Shown here one piece after another: positions 19,756 to 28,716 of a stretch of DNA of 64,000 nt. How positions within the stretch are numbered: the stretch's first letter is position 1; every line of letters starts with the position of its first letter. The translations under genes and the position numbers were made by a program. This stretch comes from Lysobacter avium (lineage in GTDB: Bacteria > Pseudomonadota > Gammaproteobacteria > Xanthomonadales > Xanthomonadaceae), in the NCBI RefSeq assembly GCF_015209745.1, contig NZ_CP063657.1, positions 1,674,001-1,738,000 on the forward strand. Direction: 5' to 3'. The notes beneath the pieces were generated by a model. It saw nothing but the letters and a program-made list of their open reading frames with translations, ran no database searches and was not told the origin of the DNA.

Positions 19756-20762
19756 CAGTGGTAACCCTCTCCGGCCCTCACCTTGCCGCGGAAGACCCAG
19801 TACGCCAGCCCCGTGTAGCCCAGGATGATCGGAATGATCAGCAGCGCACCCACCAGGGTGAAGCCCAGGCTTTGCGGCGGCCCAGCGGCTTCCCAGAAGC
19901 TGATCTCGGGCGGCAGGATGTTCGGCCAGATGCTGATGCCCAGACCGCTGTAACCCAGGAACACGAGCGCAAGCGTCAGCAGGAATGGCGAGGTGTGGGA
20001 CTCGCCGCGCAGCGAGCGCAGTAGAGCGAACATGACGGCCCCGACCAGCAGCGGCACCGGGGCGAAGAACAGCAGATTCGGCATGCTGAACCAGCGCTCC
20101 GCAATGGCCGGCTGCGACATCGCGGTCCAGATGCTCACCACGACAATCGCGCCCAGCAGCGCCCACACCCAATGGCGCGTGCGCAGGCGCAGGTCGTCGT
20201 GCAGCTCGCCTTCGGTCTTGATCAGCAACCAGGTGCTGCCCAGCAGCATGTAGGCGACGACGAGGCCGACACCGGTGAACATCGAGAACGGGGTGAACCA
20301 GTCGAACGCTCCGCCGACAAAGCGGTCGCCATCCATCGCAAAACCGTTGATGAAAGCGCCCAGCACCACGCCCTGGAAGAACGTCGCGCCATAGGATCCG
20401 GCAATGAACGCCCAGTCCCACGCGCGCTCCTTGCCCTCCTCGACCTTGAACCGGAACTCGAACGCGACGCCGCGGAAGATCAGCGCGACCAGCATCAGGA
20501 TCAGCGGCAGGTAGAGCGCGCTGAGCACGACCGCGTACGCAAGCGGGAACGCGGCCAGAAGTCCGGCGCCGCCCATCACCAGCCAGGTCTCGTTGCCGTC
20601 CCAGACCGGCGCGACGGTGTTCATCATGATGTCGCGGTCATCTTTTTCCGGGAAGAACGGAAACAGCATGCCGATGCCGAGGTCGAAGCCGTCCATGACC
20701 ACGTACATCATGATCGAGAAGATGATGATCACGCCCCAGATCAGTGGCAGGTCGATACCCAT
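19755..20762 (-). CDS. cydB: Cytochrome bd/CIO quinol oxidase subunit II
   Basis: CydB is the second membrane subunit of the proton-motive bd-type quinol:oxygen oxidase. The 335-residue product has about eight to nine transmembrane segments and begins with IDLPLIWGVIIIFSIMMYVVMDG. It contains the family's DGFDLGIGMLFPF and WDGNETWLV motifs, both part of the CydB signature. Its length fits the family. It directly follows cydA (which is frameshifted here) and overlaps the DUF2474 gene, giving the order cydA-cydB-small subunit. The gene itself is intact. Confidence 0.93.
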   Translation of the reverse strand: MGIDLPLIWGVIIIFSIMMYVVMDGFDLGIGMLFPFFPEKDDRDIMMNTVAPVWDGNETWLVMGGAGLLAAFPLAYAVVLSALYLPLILMLVALIFRGVAFEFRFKVEEGKERAWDWAFIAGSYGATFFQGVVLGAFINGFAMDGDRFVGGAFDWFTPFSMFTGVGLVVAYMLLGSTWLLIKTEGELHDDLRLRTRHWVWALLGAIVVVSIWTAMSQPAIAERWFSMPNLLFFAPVPLLVGAVMFALLRSLRGESHTSPFLLTLALVFLGYSGLGISIWPNILPPEISFWEAAGPPQSLGFTLVGALLIIPIILGYTGLAYWVFRGKVRAGEGYH

Positions 20763-22242
20763 TACAGCGGCCCTCCCAGGTTGGCTGCGCCGGCAGGTTT
20801 CGCGTAGGTGGTCTCGCTGGCGCGGCGATCATCCGAATTCCCCGGCTCGCGTTCGCCGGCAGCCGACATCGGCCGACCGGGCTGGTTCCTGCGCCCGGGA
20901 CCACCGTCGGGCGGTGCATCGCCGTCGCCGGCCTCCGGTCCCCGGGCAATGATGCGCAGGATGTAGACCGTGCCCGCTCCGAACAGGAGGAAATACACCA
21001 CCACGAAGATCGCCAGCGAAAGGCCCACCTGCCCGGCGGCGTGCGCCGACACCGCCTCGGAGGTACGCATCAGGCCCTGCACGATCCAGGGCTGGCGGCC
21101 GATCTCGGTGGTGAACCAGCCGGCGAGGATGGCGACCAGTCCCGCCGGACCCATCAGCAGCGCGAAACGCATCAATCCGCGCGAGGTATGCAGCTTGCCG
21201 CGAATGCGGCTCCACGCGCCCCACAGGCCCAGCGCGATCATCAACAGGCCCAGTCCGACCATGACGCGGAAGGTCCAGAACACGATCGTCGAATTGGGCC
21301 GGTCCTCCGGTGCGAACTCCTTGAGCCCGGCGAACTGCCCGTCCCAGCTGTGGGTGAGGATCAGGCTGCCCAGGTTCGGGATGTCCACCGCGTAGCGATT
21401 CCGCTCCTGCTCCATGTCGGGGATGGCGAACAGCGTCAGCGGCACGCCTTCGCCCGGGGTGTTCTCCCAATGGCCCTCCATCGCGGCGATTTTTGCCGGC
21501 TGGTGCTCGAGCGTGTTCAGGCCGTGGAAGTCGCCCACGATCGCCTGCAACGGCGCTGTCACCAGCACCATCCACAGGGCCATCGACCACATCGTCCGTA
21601 TGGCCGGATTATCGCGCCTGCGAAGCATCTGCCAGGCCGCGCTGGCACCGACCAGCAGCGCGGTGGCAAGGAAGGCGGCGATCACCATGTGGGTCAGGCG
21701 GTACGGAAATGACGGATTGAAAATCACCGCCAGCCAATCCACCGGGACCGCGATGCCGTCGATGATTTCGTGGCCCTGGGGGTGTGCATCCAACTGTTGG
21801 AGGCAATGATCCAGGTCGAGGAAATCAGCGTGCCGACCGCCACCGCAGCGGTGGAGAACATGTGCAGGCCGGGGCCAACGCGCTTCATCCCGAACAGCAT
21901 CACGCCCAGGAAGCCGGCTTCCAGGAAGAACGCGGTAAGCACCTCATACGCCAGCAGCGGGCCGGTGATGCCACCGGCAAAACGCGAGAACTCGCTCCAG
22001 TTGGTGCCGAACTGGTAGGCCATCACCACCCCGGAGACCACGCCCATGCCGAAGGCGACCGCGAACACCTTGATCCAGAACTGGTACAGGTCCAGGTAGA
22101 CGCGGCGCTTGGTGTACAGCCAGGCGCCTTCCAGGACCGTCAGGTAACTGGCCAGGCCGATGGTGATGGCCGGGAAGATGATGTGGAACGAGATGGTGAA
22201 GGCGAACTGGATCCGCGACAGCAGCAGCGCATCAAGGTCCAT
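20762..22242 (-). pseudogene. cydA: Cytochrome bd/CIO quinol oxidase subunit I, frameshifted
   Basis: CydA carries the haems and quinol site of the bd oxidase. The 5' part reads MDLDALLLSRIQFAFTISFH and stays in frame to SSTWIIASNSWMHTP. It then leaves frame at a C5 run (GGGGG on the plus strand, 21778-21782). The remaining three quarters continue in another frame from PQGHEIIDGIAVPVDWLAVIF to the end. One extra C would restore HTPQGHE and a product of about 494 residues. The absence of a long Q-loop insertion suggests the short-loop CIO type. The C-terminal 60 or so residues are low-complexity. cydB and the small subunit are intact, so this is either a recent lesion or a sequencing error. 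Confidence 0.85.
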
Positions 22243-22316
22243 GGTCAACGGGACTCTGGAGGGATTTCCCGCTCAGGATGCCCGCTGCCCGGTTACGCCT
22301 GCGTATGCAGCCGCAC

Positions 22317-23093
22317 CTAGTCGACCGGTGAGCTCTGGTAGAGCTCGATGATCTCCTTGCGCAGCAGGTGCTCGATGCGCATGCGCTCACGGAACGACAG
22401 CTGCTGGGCCATCTCGCTGAAAAGGTAGTCGTCCAGATTGAAGTTCTTCAGGTGCATCTTGGTGTGGAAGATATTCTCCTGGTAGACGTTGACGTCGCGG
22501 CACTCGTACTTGTCCAGCAGACGCTTGTGGATCGATTCCTGGATCGAGTTGATCTTGTGGTCGATGAAGTGCTTCTTGCCTTTGGCGTTGCGGGTGAATC
22601 CGCGCACCCGGTAGTCGCAGATCACCACATCCGAGTCGAACTGCTTGATCAGGTAGTCCAGCGCCTCAAGCGGCGAGGTCAGGCCGCAGGTGGCCACGTC
22701 GATGTCCACCCGGAACGTCGCGATGCCGTTGTCGGGGTGCATCTCCGGATAGGTGTGGACGGTGATGTGGCTCTTGTCCATGTGCCCCACCGTGCTGCCT
22801 CGCGCAGGCGGCGGCACGGCAGCGGGGCGGTCCGACATCAGGATCGTCACCGACGCGCCCTGCGGGTCGTAGTCCTGGCGCGCGACGTCGAGCACGGTGC
22901 CACCGATGATCTCGGCCACCTTGAGCAGGATTTCGGTCAACCGGTCGGAGTCGTACTCCTCGTCGATGTACTCGATGTAGCGCTGGCGCTGGGTCTCCGA
23001 CACCGCGTAGGAGATGTCGTAGATGTTGAAGCTCAGCGACTTGGTGAGGTGGTTGAACCCGTCGAGCTTGAGTTGTCCGCGTGGCTTGCCCAT
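22317..23093 (-). CDS. speD: S-adenosylmethionine decarboxylase proenzyme, E. coli type
   Basis: SpeD makes decarboxylated SAM, the aminopropyl donor for spermidine synthesis. The 258-residue proenzyme has the self-processing site [13 protein letters not shown]: cleavage between K107 and S108 would turn the serine into the pyruvoyl cofactor. The remainder ([42 protein letters not shown]) follows the E. coli-type group, not the shorter Bacillus/archaeal type. Its ATG overlaps the stop of the aminotransferase gene by one base (TGATG). No speE is in the window. Confidence 0.95.
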   Translation of the reverse strand: MGKPRGQLKLDGFNHLTKSLSFNIYDISYAVSETQRQRYIEYIDEEYDSDRLTEILLKVAEIIGGTVLDVARQDYDPQGASVTILMSDRPAAVPPPARGSTVGHMDKSHITVHTYPEMHPDNGIATFRVDIDVATCGLTSPLEALDYLIKQFDSDVVICDYRVRGFTRNAKGKKHFIDHKINSIQESIHKRLLDKYECRDVNVYQENIFHTKMHLKNFNLDDYLFSEMAQQLSFRERMRIEHLLRKEIIELYQSSPVD

Positions 23094-24301
23094 CAGCTTT
23101 CCCCTGGGTCGTCCATCACCTGGGCGAAAGCATCGGCGACCCGGTCAACGTTCTCATCGCGCAGGCCGGCGACGCAGATGCGCCCGGAGCCGACCGCATA
23201 GATGCCGTGGTCGGCGCGCAGACGCTCGACCTGGGCCGGATTGAGGCCGGTGTAGCTGAACATGCCGCGCTGGGTCAGCAGGTAGTCGACATCCAGCGAC
23301 GGGACGCGCGACTTCATACCCGCATGCAGCCGCTCGCGCATCTGCAACATGCGGGTGCGCATCTCCTCGACCTCGCTCTTCCAGTCCTTGCGCAGCGCTG
23401 CGTCGGTCAGCACGCTGGTGACGATTCGGCCACCAAACGTCGGCGGACTGGAGTAGTTGGCCCGGATGGACATCTCCATCTGGCTCAGCACGCGGCGCGC
23501 CACGTCGGCGTCATCGCACACCGCCACCAGCGCGCCGACCCGCTCGCCGTACAGCGAGAAGGTCTTGGAGAATGAGACGCTCAGCAGCAACGAAACCCCG
23601 GCATCGACCATCGCGTGCACGGCGTAGGCGTCGGCATCGATGCCTTCAGCAAATCCCTGGTAGGCCATGTCGAGGAAGGGCAGCAGGCCGCGCTCGGCGA
23701 CCACCTTGACCACCGCATCCCACTGCGCGCGGGTCAGGTCCGCGCCGGTCGGGTTGTGGCAGGCCGGATGCAGGATGACGATGCTGCGCGCCGGCATCTG
23801 CTGCAGGTCGGCCAACATGCCGTCGAAATCCACACCGTTGGTCGCGGCGTCGAAATAGCGATAGCTGCCAACCTTGAACCCGCCGGTCTCGAAGATGGCC
23901 TGGTGGTTCGGCCAGGACGGCGCGCTGATGAAGACTTCCGAGTCGGGAAAGTGGCGCTTGAGCATGTCGCAACCGACCTTCAACGCACCCGAGCCACCCA
24001 ACGACTGGATGGCCACCGCGCGCCCGGCCACTTTTTCGTAGCGCTCACTGCCCAGAACCAGCTCGGTCACCGCGTCGCGATAGGTCTTTGATCCCGCAAT
24101 CGGGAGGTACGGGGTCGCGCCCTGGTCGGCCGCGATCTGCGGGCGAACCGCCGCCACCGAGCGCAGCGTGGGAATCGCACCGTTCGCGTCCTGGTAGGCG
24201 CCAATGCCGAGGTTGACCTTGTCTGCGCGCGTCTCGGCCAGGTACGCCTGCTGCAGCGAAAGGATCGGGTCGCCCGCGTAAAGCGGCAAATGGCTGAACA
24301 T
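23093..24301 (-). CDS. Aromatic/aspartate amino acid aminotransferase (class I, PLP)
   Basis: I chose the ATG at 24301 ([20 protein letters not shown]), giving 402 residues, the usual length for the TyrB/AspC group; the frame is open far upstream without coding character. Subfamily Ia landmarks are [12 protein letters not shown], the HPACHNPTG segment, DMAYQGF and the PLP lysine K246 in [16 protein letters not shown]. It would transaminate aromatic keto acids or oxaloacetate with glutamate. tyrB and aspC cannot be separated by eye, although proximity to pheA/aroA fits an aromatic role. It probably shares a transcript with speD. Confidence 0.88.
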   Translation of the reverse strand: MFSHLPLYAGDPILSLQQAYLAETRADKVNLGIGAYQDANGAIPTLRSVAAVRPQIAADQGATPYLPIAGSKTYRDAVTELVLGSERYEKVAGRAVAIQSLGGSGALKVGCDMLKRHFPDSEVFISAPSWPNHQAIFETGGFKVGSYRYFDAATNGVDFDGMLADLQQMPARSIVILHPACHNPTGADLTRAQWDAVVKVVAERGLLPFLDMAYQGFAEGIDADAYAVHAMVDAGVSLLLSVSFSKTFSLYGERVGALVAVCDDADVARRVLSQMEMSIRANYSSPPTFGGRIVTSVLTDAALRKDWKSEVEEMRTRMLQMRERLHAGMKSRVPSLDVDYLLTQRGMFSYTGLNPAQVERLRADHGIYAVGSGRICVAGLRDENVDRVADAFAQVMDDPGES

Positions 24302-24583
24302 GTCCAGCTCCTGTGGAGGAAGGGGGTTTGACGGCCGCAGCGCGGCACGTGGGATGCTTGGCGAGATCGGGCGCAGACGCGCGTCGACTCGAGCGACTAT
24401 TGTCGCGCAGGTTGGCGCGAATAGCAGCCGGCGCGCGACGCGCGGACCGCACGCCCGGCCGGAAGACACGGGGGTCAGAACCCCCAGCGCCGCCTGTGCG
24501 TGCGGATGCTGGCGGAAATGGCGGCTGGAACCGACAATGTCGCCGATGAAATTCCCTGTCTCCTGCTCCGACCGGACGCACGC

Positions 24584-25444
24584 ATGCACCTGATCGGCCT
24601 CAGCGTCCTGTGCAGCGTCCTCGTCTCGGTACTGCTGAAAATCGCTCCGCGCAAGCGCCTGGATGTCGCCCAGATGGTGACCTGGAACTACCTGGTCGCC
24701 GCGGTGCTGTGCGCGCTGCTGCTGCGCCCGGACCTGGGCAGCCTGCGCAGCGCCGGTGGCCACTGGTGGGTGTTGCTGGGACTGGGCGTTTTGCTGCCGT
24801 CGCTGTTCCTGGTGCTTGCCAGCGCTGTGCGCCAGGCCGGCATCGTGCGGACCGACGTCGCCCAGCGCCTTTCCTTCCTGCTCTCGCTGGTTGCCGCATT
24901 CACCGTGTTCGGGGAGACGGCCAGCGTCGTCAAATTGGTCGGTCTTGCGCTGGGGCTGGTCGCCGTGGCCGGCATCCTTGCCCGCCCCGTGTCAGCCGGC
25001 AACGGGCGGATGGTGTGGATGCCGCTGCTCACGGTCTGGGTGGGGTTCGCCTGCGTGGACGTGCTGCTGAAACTTGTCGCCCAGTCGGGCACGCCGTCGA
25101 TGGCCTCGCTGCAGGTCGCCTTCGTGCTGGCGTTCGTGCTCATGGCCGGCTGGCAGGTCATCCGCCATGCGCGTGGAACCGCGCGGTTGGACAGGTCCAG
25201 CTTCGCCGCCGGACTGCTGCTGGGACTGCTCAACTTCGGCAACATCGTCTTCTACGTGCGCGCGCACCAGGCGTTGCCCGAAAGCCCGGCGGTGGTGTTC
25301 GCGGCGATGAACATCGGCGTGGTGGTGCTGGGAACGCTGGTCGGCGTCGCGGTGTTCCGGGAGCCGACCAGCCGCTGGAACCGCCTGGCGATCGCGCTGG
25401 CGATCGTCGCCATCGCCCTGATCGCCTACGCCCCGCGGGGGTGA
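24584..25444 (+). CDS. EamA/DMT-family transporter
   Basis: From the ATG at 24584 (MHLIGLSVLCSVLVSVLLK) the product has 286 residues. It has about ten hydrophobic helices arranged as two similar halves of five, the drug/metabolite transporter plan. The sequence is membrane-dominated, with few charged loops (RPDLGS, RHARGTARLDRSS) and a YAPRG end. Substrate cannot be inferred; the superfamily includes amino-acid exporters, nucleotide-sugar carriers and multidrug proteins. The open frame begins at 24500, but the stretch before 24584 is polar and overlaps the aminotransferase promoter side. Confidence 0.75.
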   Translation: MHLIGLSVLCSVLVSVLLKIAPRKRLDVAQMVTWNYLVAAVLCALLLRPDLGSLRSAGGHWWVLLGLGVLLPSLFLVLASAVRQAGIVRTDVAQRLSFLLSLVAAFTVFGETASVVKLVGLALGLVAVAGILARPVSAGNGRMVWMPLLTVWVGFACVDVLLKLVAQSGTPSMASLQVAFVLAFVLMAGWQVIRHARGTARLDRSSFAAGLLLGLLNFGNIVFYVRAHQALPESPAVVFAAMNIGVVVLGTLVGVAVFREPTSRWNRLAIALAIVAIALIAYAPRG

Positions 25445-25463
25445 CTGGCCGATCCGGTTGATC

Positions 25464-26229
25464 TCAGCCGCGCCCGACAAGCTCTTGCAGCCTTGCCGCG
25501 TCCTCCATCGCGTGGCCGCCAGCAGTGTTGTCAAAAATGCACCACGCCGGCGCTGTCGCCGTGCCGCGCTGCAGAAGCTGCGGCGCCAGTTGCTCGAGCA
25601 CCGGGTCTTCGTAGCGGCTGTAATACATCCGCGGCGAGCCGTGCAGGCGCCAGTAGCGCCAGCGCGCGGACCTTGGACCGGCGGGCGACTCCGCTCCCGC
25701 CACGCGTGCCGGGTCTGCGGCCACGCGGGTGAGCGAAAAGCCCTCCCCACAGGTCCGTGGCCTCGGCGTCAAACCAGCTCGGGTGGCGTGGCTCGCACGC
25801 AATGGGCACCTCTACGCGTTGTCGCATCAAGCCGAAGAATGCCTCCGCCACTCGCATGTCGAGGACAAGGCTCGGCGGCAGCTGCACGAGGAACCCGCCG
25901 AGCTTCGCGCCCAGGCCGGCGACCTGATCCAGAAACTCACCCAGCAGCGTGTCGACTTCGACCAACCGCGCCTCGTGGGTGATCTGCCGCGGCAGCTTCA
26001 CTGAAAACCGGAACCCCAATGGCACCGTGTCCGCCCAGCGGGACCAGGTCTTCGCCTGATGTGGCCGGTAGAACGAGGAGTTGATCTCGACCACGTCGAA
26101 GCGGGTCGCGTAGCGCTCAAGATGACTGTCCCCGGCACCGAACAGGTGCGCCGCACGCGTTGGGATCGACCAGCCCGCGCAGCCGATGCGGACGGACGAG
26201 GCGGGCTTGGGCGCAGGGGCATCACTCAT
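25464..26229 (-). pseudogene. DUF72 domain protein, frameshifted
   Basis: DUF72 proteins are TIM-barrel-like and of unknown biochemical activity. From the ATG at 26229 (MSDAPAPKPASSVRIGCAGW) the frame is good through FDVVEINSSFYRPH, GFRFSVKLPRQITHE and CEPRHPSWFDAEATDLW. The conserved C-terminal part (SLTRVAADPARVAG, YWRLHGSPRMYYSRYED, AWCIFDNTAGGHA) continues in a different frame down to 25464. The switch maps to about 25735-25755, beside AAAA (25736-25739) and a CCC/CCCC-rich stretch. Removing one base would restore a protein of about 254 residues. Real lesion and sequencing error are both possible. Confidence 0.8.
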
Positions 26230-26417
26230 CGGCCACTCCGGTCTGGGTGGCCCATGGTCGGCGGGTTGGCTGCAAGAGCGTGTCATGGTCGCACCTGCCC
26301 GCTCAGGCATGCGGCAACCGCGACGAAGCGCGGCCTGCATCCCCCCGGCGCAACACAACGGTTGCGCGGATTCAGGGCTCCCGTATAATCGGCCGGATGA
26401 TCCGGACAACGGATTTC

Positions 26418-26492
26418 GGGCGGTTAGCTCAGCGGTAGAGCATTGCCTTCACACGGCAAGGGTCGCAGGTTCGATCCCTGCACCGCCCACCA
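26418..26492 (+). tRNA. tRNA-Val (anticodon CAC)
   Basis: A complete cloverleaf is visible. The acceptor arms GGGCGGT and ACCGCCC pair perfectly; there is a D-arm (GCTCAGCGGTAGAGC), an anticodon stem TTGCC/GGCAA with loop TTCACAC (anticodon CAC, reading GUG), and a T-arm with TTCGATC. Discriminator A and an encoded CCA end follow. A terminator lies 13 bases downstream. Confidence 0.95.
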
Positions 26493-26504
26493 GATTGTGT
26501 ACAG

Positions 26505-26531
26505 AGGCCACCCTGCGGGGTGGCCTTTTTT
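26505..26531 (+). terminator. Rho-independent terminator after tRNA-Val
   Basis: An 8-bp stem (ggccaccc / gggtggcc) with a TGCG loop is followed by six T residues, directly downstream of tRNA-Val. Confidence 0.9.
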
Positions 26532-26649
26532 GTGCCCGATCCTCCGCTGGCGTCGGGTGTTGGGGGCAAGGACGGATTGAACGTAAGGCGATGTCAGCGC
26601 AACGACTGCGACGCTAGGATGATTCTCCGATCATCTCAACGGATCCGTC

Positions 26650-27000
26650 ATGAAAAACACCCGCCTCTACCACAACCCGCGCTGCTCAAAGTCGCGCGGC
26701 ACCCTCGAGCTGTTGCAGGAAAAAGGCATCCAGCCCGAGGTCATCCTGTATCTGGACAACCCGCCCGATGCCGGCGAGTTGCGCTCGCTGCTGGAGATGC
26801 TCGACATGCCGCCGCGCGCGTTGCTGCGCACCGGCGAGATCGAGTACGCCGAACTTGGCCTGGCGGATCCGGGCAAGTCCGATGACGAGATCATCGAGGC
26901 GATGACGACCCACCCGCGCCTGATCGAGCGCCCGATCTTCGTCCACAAGGGGCGCGCCGTGATTGGCCGGCCGCCGGAGAACGTGCTGCAGATCCTCTGA
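26650..27000 (+). CDS. arsC: Arsenate reductase (glutaredoxin-dependent), ArsC family
   Basis: The 116-residue product has the thioredoxin-fold ArsC start LYHNPRCSKSRGTLELLQ, with C12 as the probable catalytic cysteine, followed by VILYLDNPP and the late RPIFVHKGRAVIGRPPENV motif, whose arginines bind arsenate in the E. coli plasmid enzyme. The E. coli R773 enzyme is 141 residues, so this is the shorter chromosomal (YfgD-like) form. No arsB or arsR is adjacent, so a dedicated arsenic operon is not supported. It stands alone and faces the next gene tail to tail with six bases between stops. Confidence 0.82.
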   Translation: MKNTRLYHNPRCSKSRGTLELLQEKGIQPEVILYLDNPPDAGELRSLLEMLDMPPRALLRTGEIEYAELGLADPGKSDDEIIEAMTTHPRLIERPIFVHKGRAVIGRPPENVLQIL

Positions 27001-27006
27001 CCGCGC

Positions 27007-28632
27007 TCAGCGCGCCTTGCTTTCGCGCATCGACATCACTTGCTGCGGCGCGTCGAAAGAGTCGCTGCGCGCGCTCGCCCAGTAGGACTGGAACACGGCA
27101 TGGTCGGGGATGCCGGACAGCAATTGGCCGGGCTCGAGGAAGTTGTACAGCGCCGCCAACGATCGCACCTCGGTGGGCGAAACCCGCCGCAGGATGTGTT
27201 CGGGCCCGACCTCCCTGGGATCGCTCAGGCCGGCCGCGCACAGCAGGTCACGCAGCGCATTGAGCGTGTTGCGGTGGAATCCCTGCACGCGGATCGATTT
27301 GTCGGTCACGTCCAGGCCCTTCCAGCGCGCCGGATCCTGGGTCGCCACGCCGGTCGGGCAGCGATCGGTGTGGCAGCTCTGGGCCTGGATGCAGCCCACC
27401 GCGAACATGAAACCGCGCCCCGAGTTGCACCAGTCGGCGCCCATCGCCAGCGTGCGCACGATGTCGAACGCACTGATGATCCGTCCCGCCCCACCCAGGC
27501 GGATGTCGTCGCGCAGGTTCAGCCCGACCAGGGTGTTGTGAACCAGCATCAGGGCCTCATGCATGGGCACGCCGACGTGGTTCATGAACTCCGCCGGCGC
27601 CGCGCCGGTGCCGCCCTCCGCGCCGTCCACGACGATGAAGTCGGGCAGCAACCCGGTCTCGTGCATCGCCTTGGCGATCGCGAACCACTCCCAGGGATGG
27701 CCGATGGCGAGCTTGAATCCGGTCGGCTTGCCGCCAGACAACTCGCGCAGCCTCGCCACGAACTGCAGCAGTTCCACCGGGGTCGAGAACGCGCTGTGGC
27801 GCGCGGGTGACACGCACTCAACCCCCGCCTCGACACCGCGGGTGACCGCGATCTCCGGACTGACCTTCGCTGCCGGCAGCACCCCGCCGTGGCCGGGCTT
27901 GGCGCCTTGCGACAGCTTGATCTCGATCATCTTGACCTGCGACTCGGTCGCGTTGGCAGCAAAGCGCTCGGCATTGAACGTGCCATCCGGATTGCGGCAG
28001 CCGAAGTAGCCCGACCCGATTTCCCAGACCAGGTCGCCGCCGTGCTCGCGGTGATAGGGCGAGATCGAACCCTCGCCGGTGTCGTGGTAGAAGCCGCCCA
28101 TCATCGCGCCCTTGTTGAGGGCGCGGATGGCATTGGCCGACAGCGAGCCGAAACTCATCGCCGAGATGTTGAATACGCTGGCCAGGTACGGTTGCGCGGT
28201 ATTGGGACCGATCAGCACGCGGAAGTTCGGATCGCCATGGGGCACGGGCGCCATCGAGTGGTTGATCCACTCGTAGTCGTTGGCGTAGACGTCCTGCATG
28301 GTGCCAAACGGGCGGGTGTCGTTGACCGATTTGGCACGCTGGTAGACCAGCGCGCGCTGCAGGCGCGAGAACGGCACCTCGGCGGTATCGGCCTGAATGA
28401 AGTACTGGCGCATCTCCGGACCGATGGATTCCAGCCCGTAGCGGAAGTGCGCGATCACCGGATAGTTCTGCCGCAACGCGCTGGTCCGCTGCAGCACGTC
28501 GGCCGTACCCAATGCAGCGATGCAGCCAAACACCAGCGCCGCCCAGCCCCATCCCGGTGCCACCAGCACGGCGAGCAGGCCGGTCAGCACGGTCAGCAGG
28601 ATGCTCAGGAAATACGGCAGGTAACGCAGCAT
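27007..28632 (-). CDS. FMN-binding glutamate synthase-family protein
   Basis: The 541-residue product has two N-terminal transmembrane helices (about residues 5-45). The rest is an FMN-binding TIM barrel like the synthase domain of GltB, with ISAMSFGSLSANAIRALN, KPGHGGVLPAAKV, VVDGAEGGTGAAPAEFMNH and GGAGRIISAFDIVRTLAMGA (quoted in parts). It keeps the Cys cluster CIQAQSCHTDRCPTG, which in glutamate synthase binds a 3Fe-4S centre. It lacks the glutamine amidotransferase domain, so it cannot be a complete glutamate synthase. Stand-alone members are common in proteobacteria and their reaction is not settled. The membrane anchor suggests redox work at the inner membrane. Confidence 0.85.
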   Translation of the reverse strand: MLRYLPYFLSILLTVLTGLLAVLVAPGWGWAALVFGCIAALGTADVLQRTSALRQNYPVIAHFRYGLESIGPEMRQYFIQADTAEVPFSRLQRALVYQRAKSVNDTRPFGTMQDVYANDYEWINHSMAPVPHGDPNFRVLIGPNTAQPYLASVFNISAMSFGSLSANAIRALNKGAMMGGFYHDTGEGSISPYHREHGGDLVWEIGSGYFGCRNPDGTFNAERFAANATESQVKMIEIKLSQGAKPGHGGVLPAAKVSPEIAVTRGVEAGVECVSPARHSAFSTPVELLQFVARLRELSGGKPTGFKLAIGHPWEWFAIAKAMHETGLLPDFIVVDGAEGGTGAAPAEFMNHVGVPMHEALMLVHNTLVGLNLRDDIRLGGAGRIISAFDIVRTLAMGADWCNSGRGFMFAVGCIQAQSCHTDRCPTGVATQDPARWKGLDVTDKSIRVQGFHRNTLNALRDLLCAAGLSDPREVGPEHILRRVSPTEVRSLAALYNFLEPGQLLSGIPDHAVFQSYWASARSDSFDAPQQVMSMRESKAR

Positions 28633-28716
28633 GCGGGAGGTCCGGTCAGGTCGGATGGGTTCAGCTCAGGCCACGAGGATAACCGCCCACGGTGGAGACC
28701 CGGTTGAGGCCGGCGC

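Noticed and set aside
26650..27000. Arsenic-resistance operon
   Set aside because: Only a short ArsC-family gene is present; no arsB, acr3, arsH or arsR neighbours.
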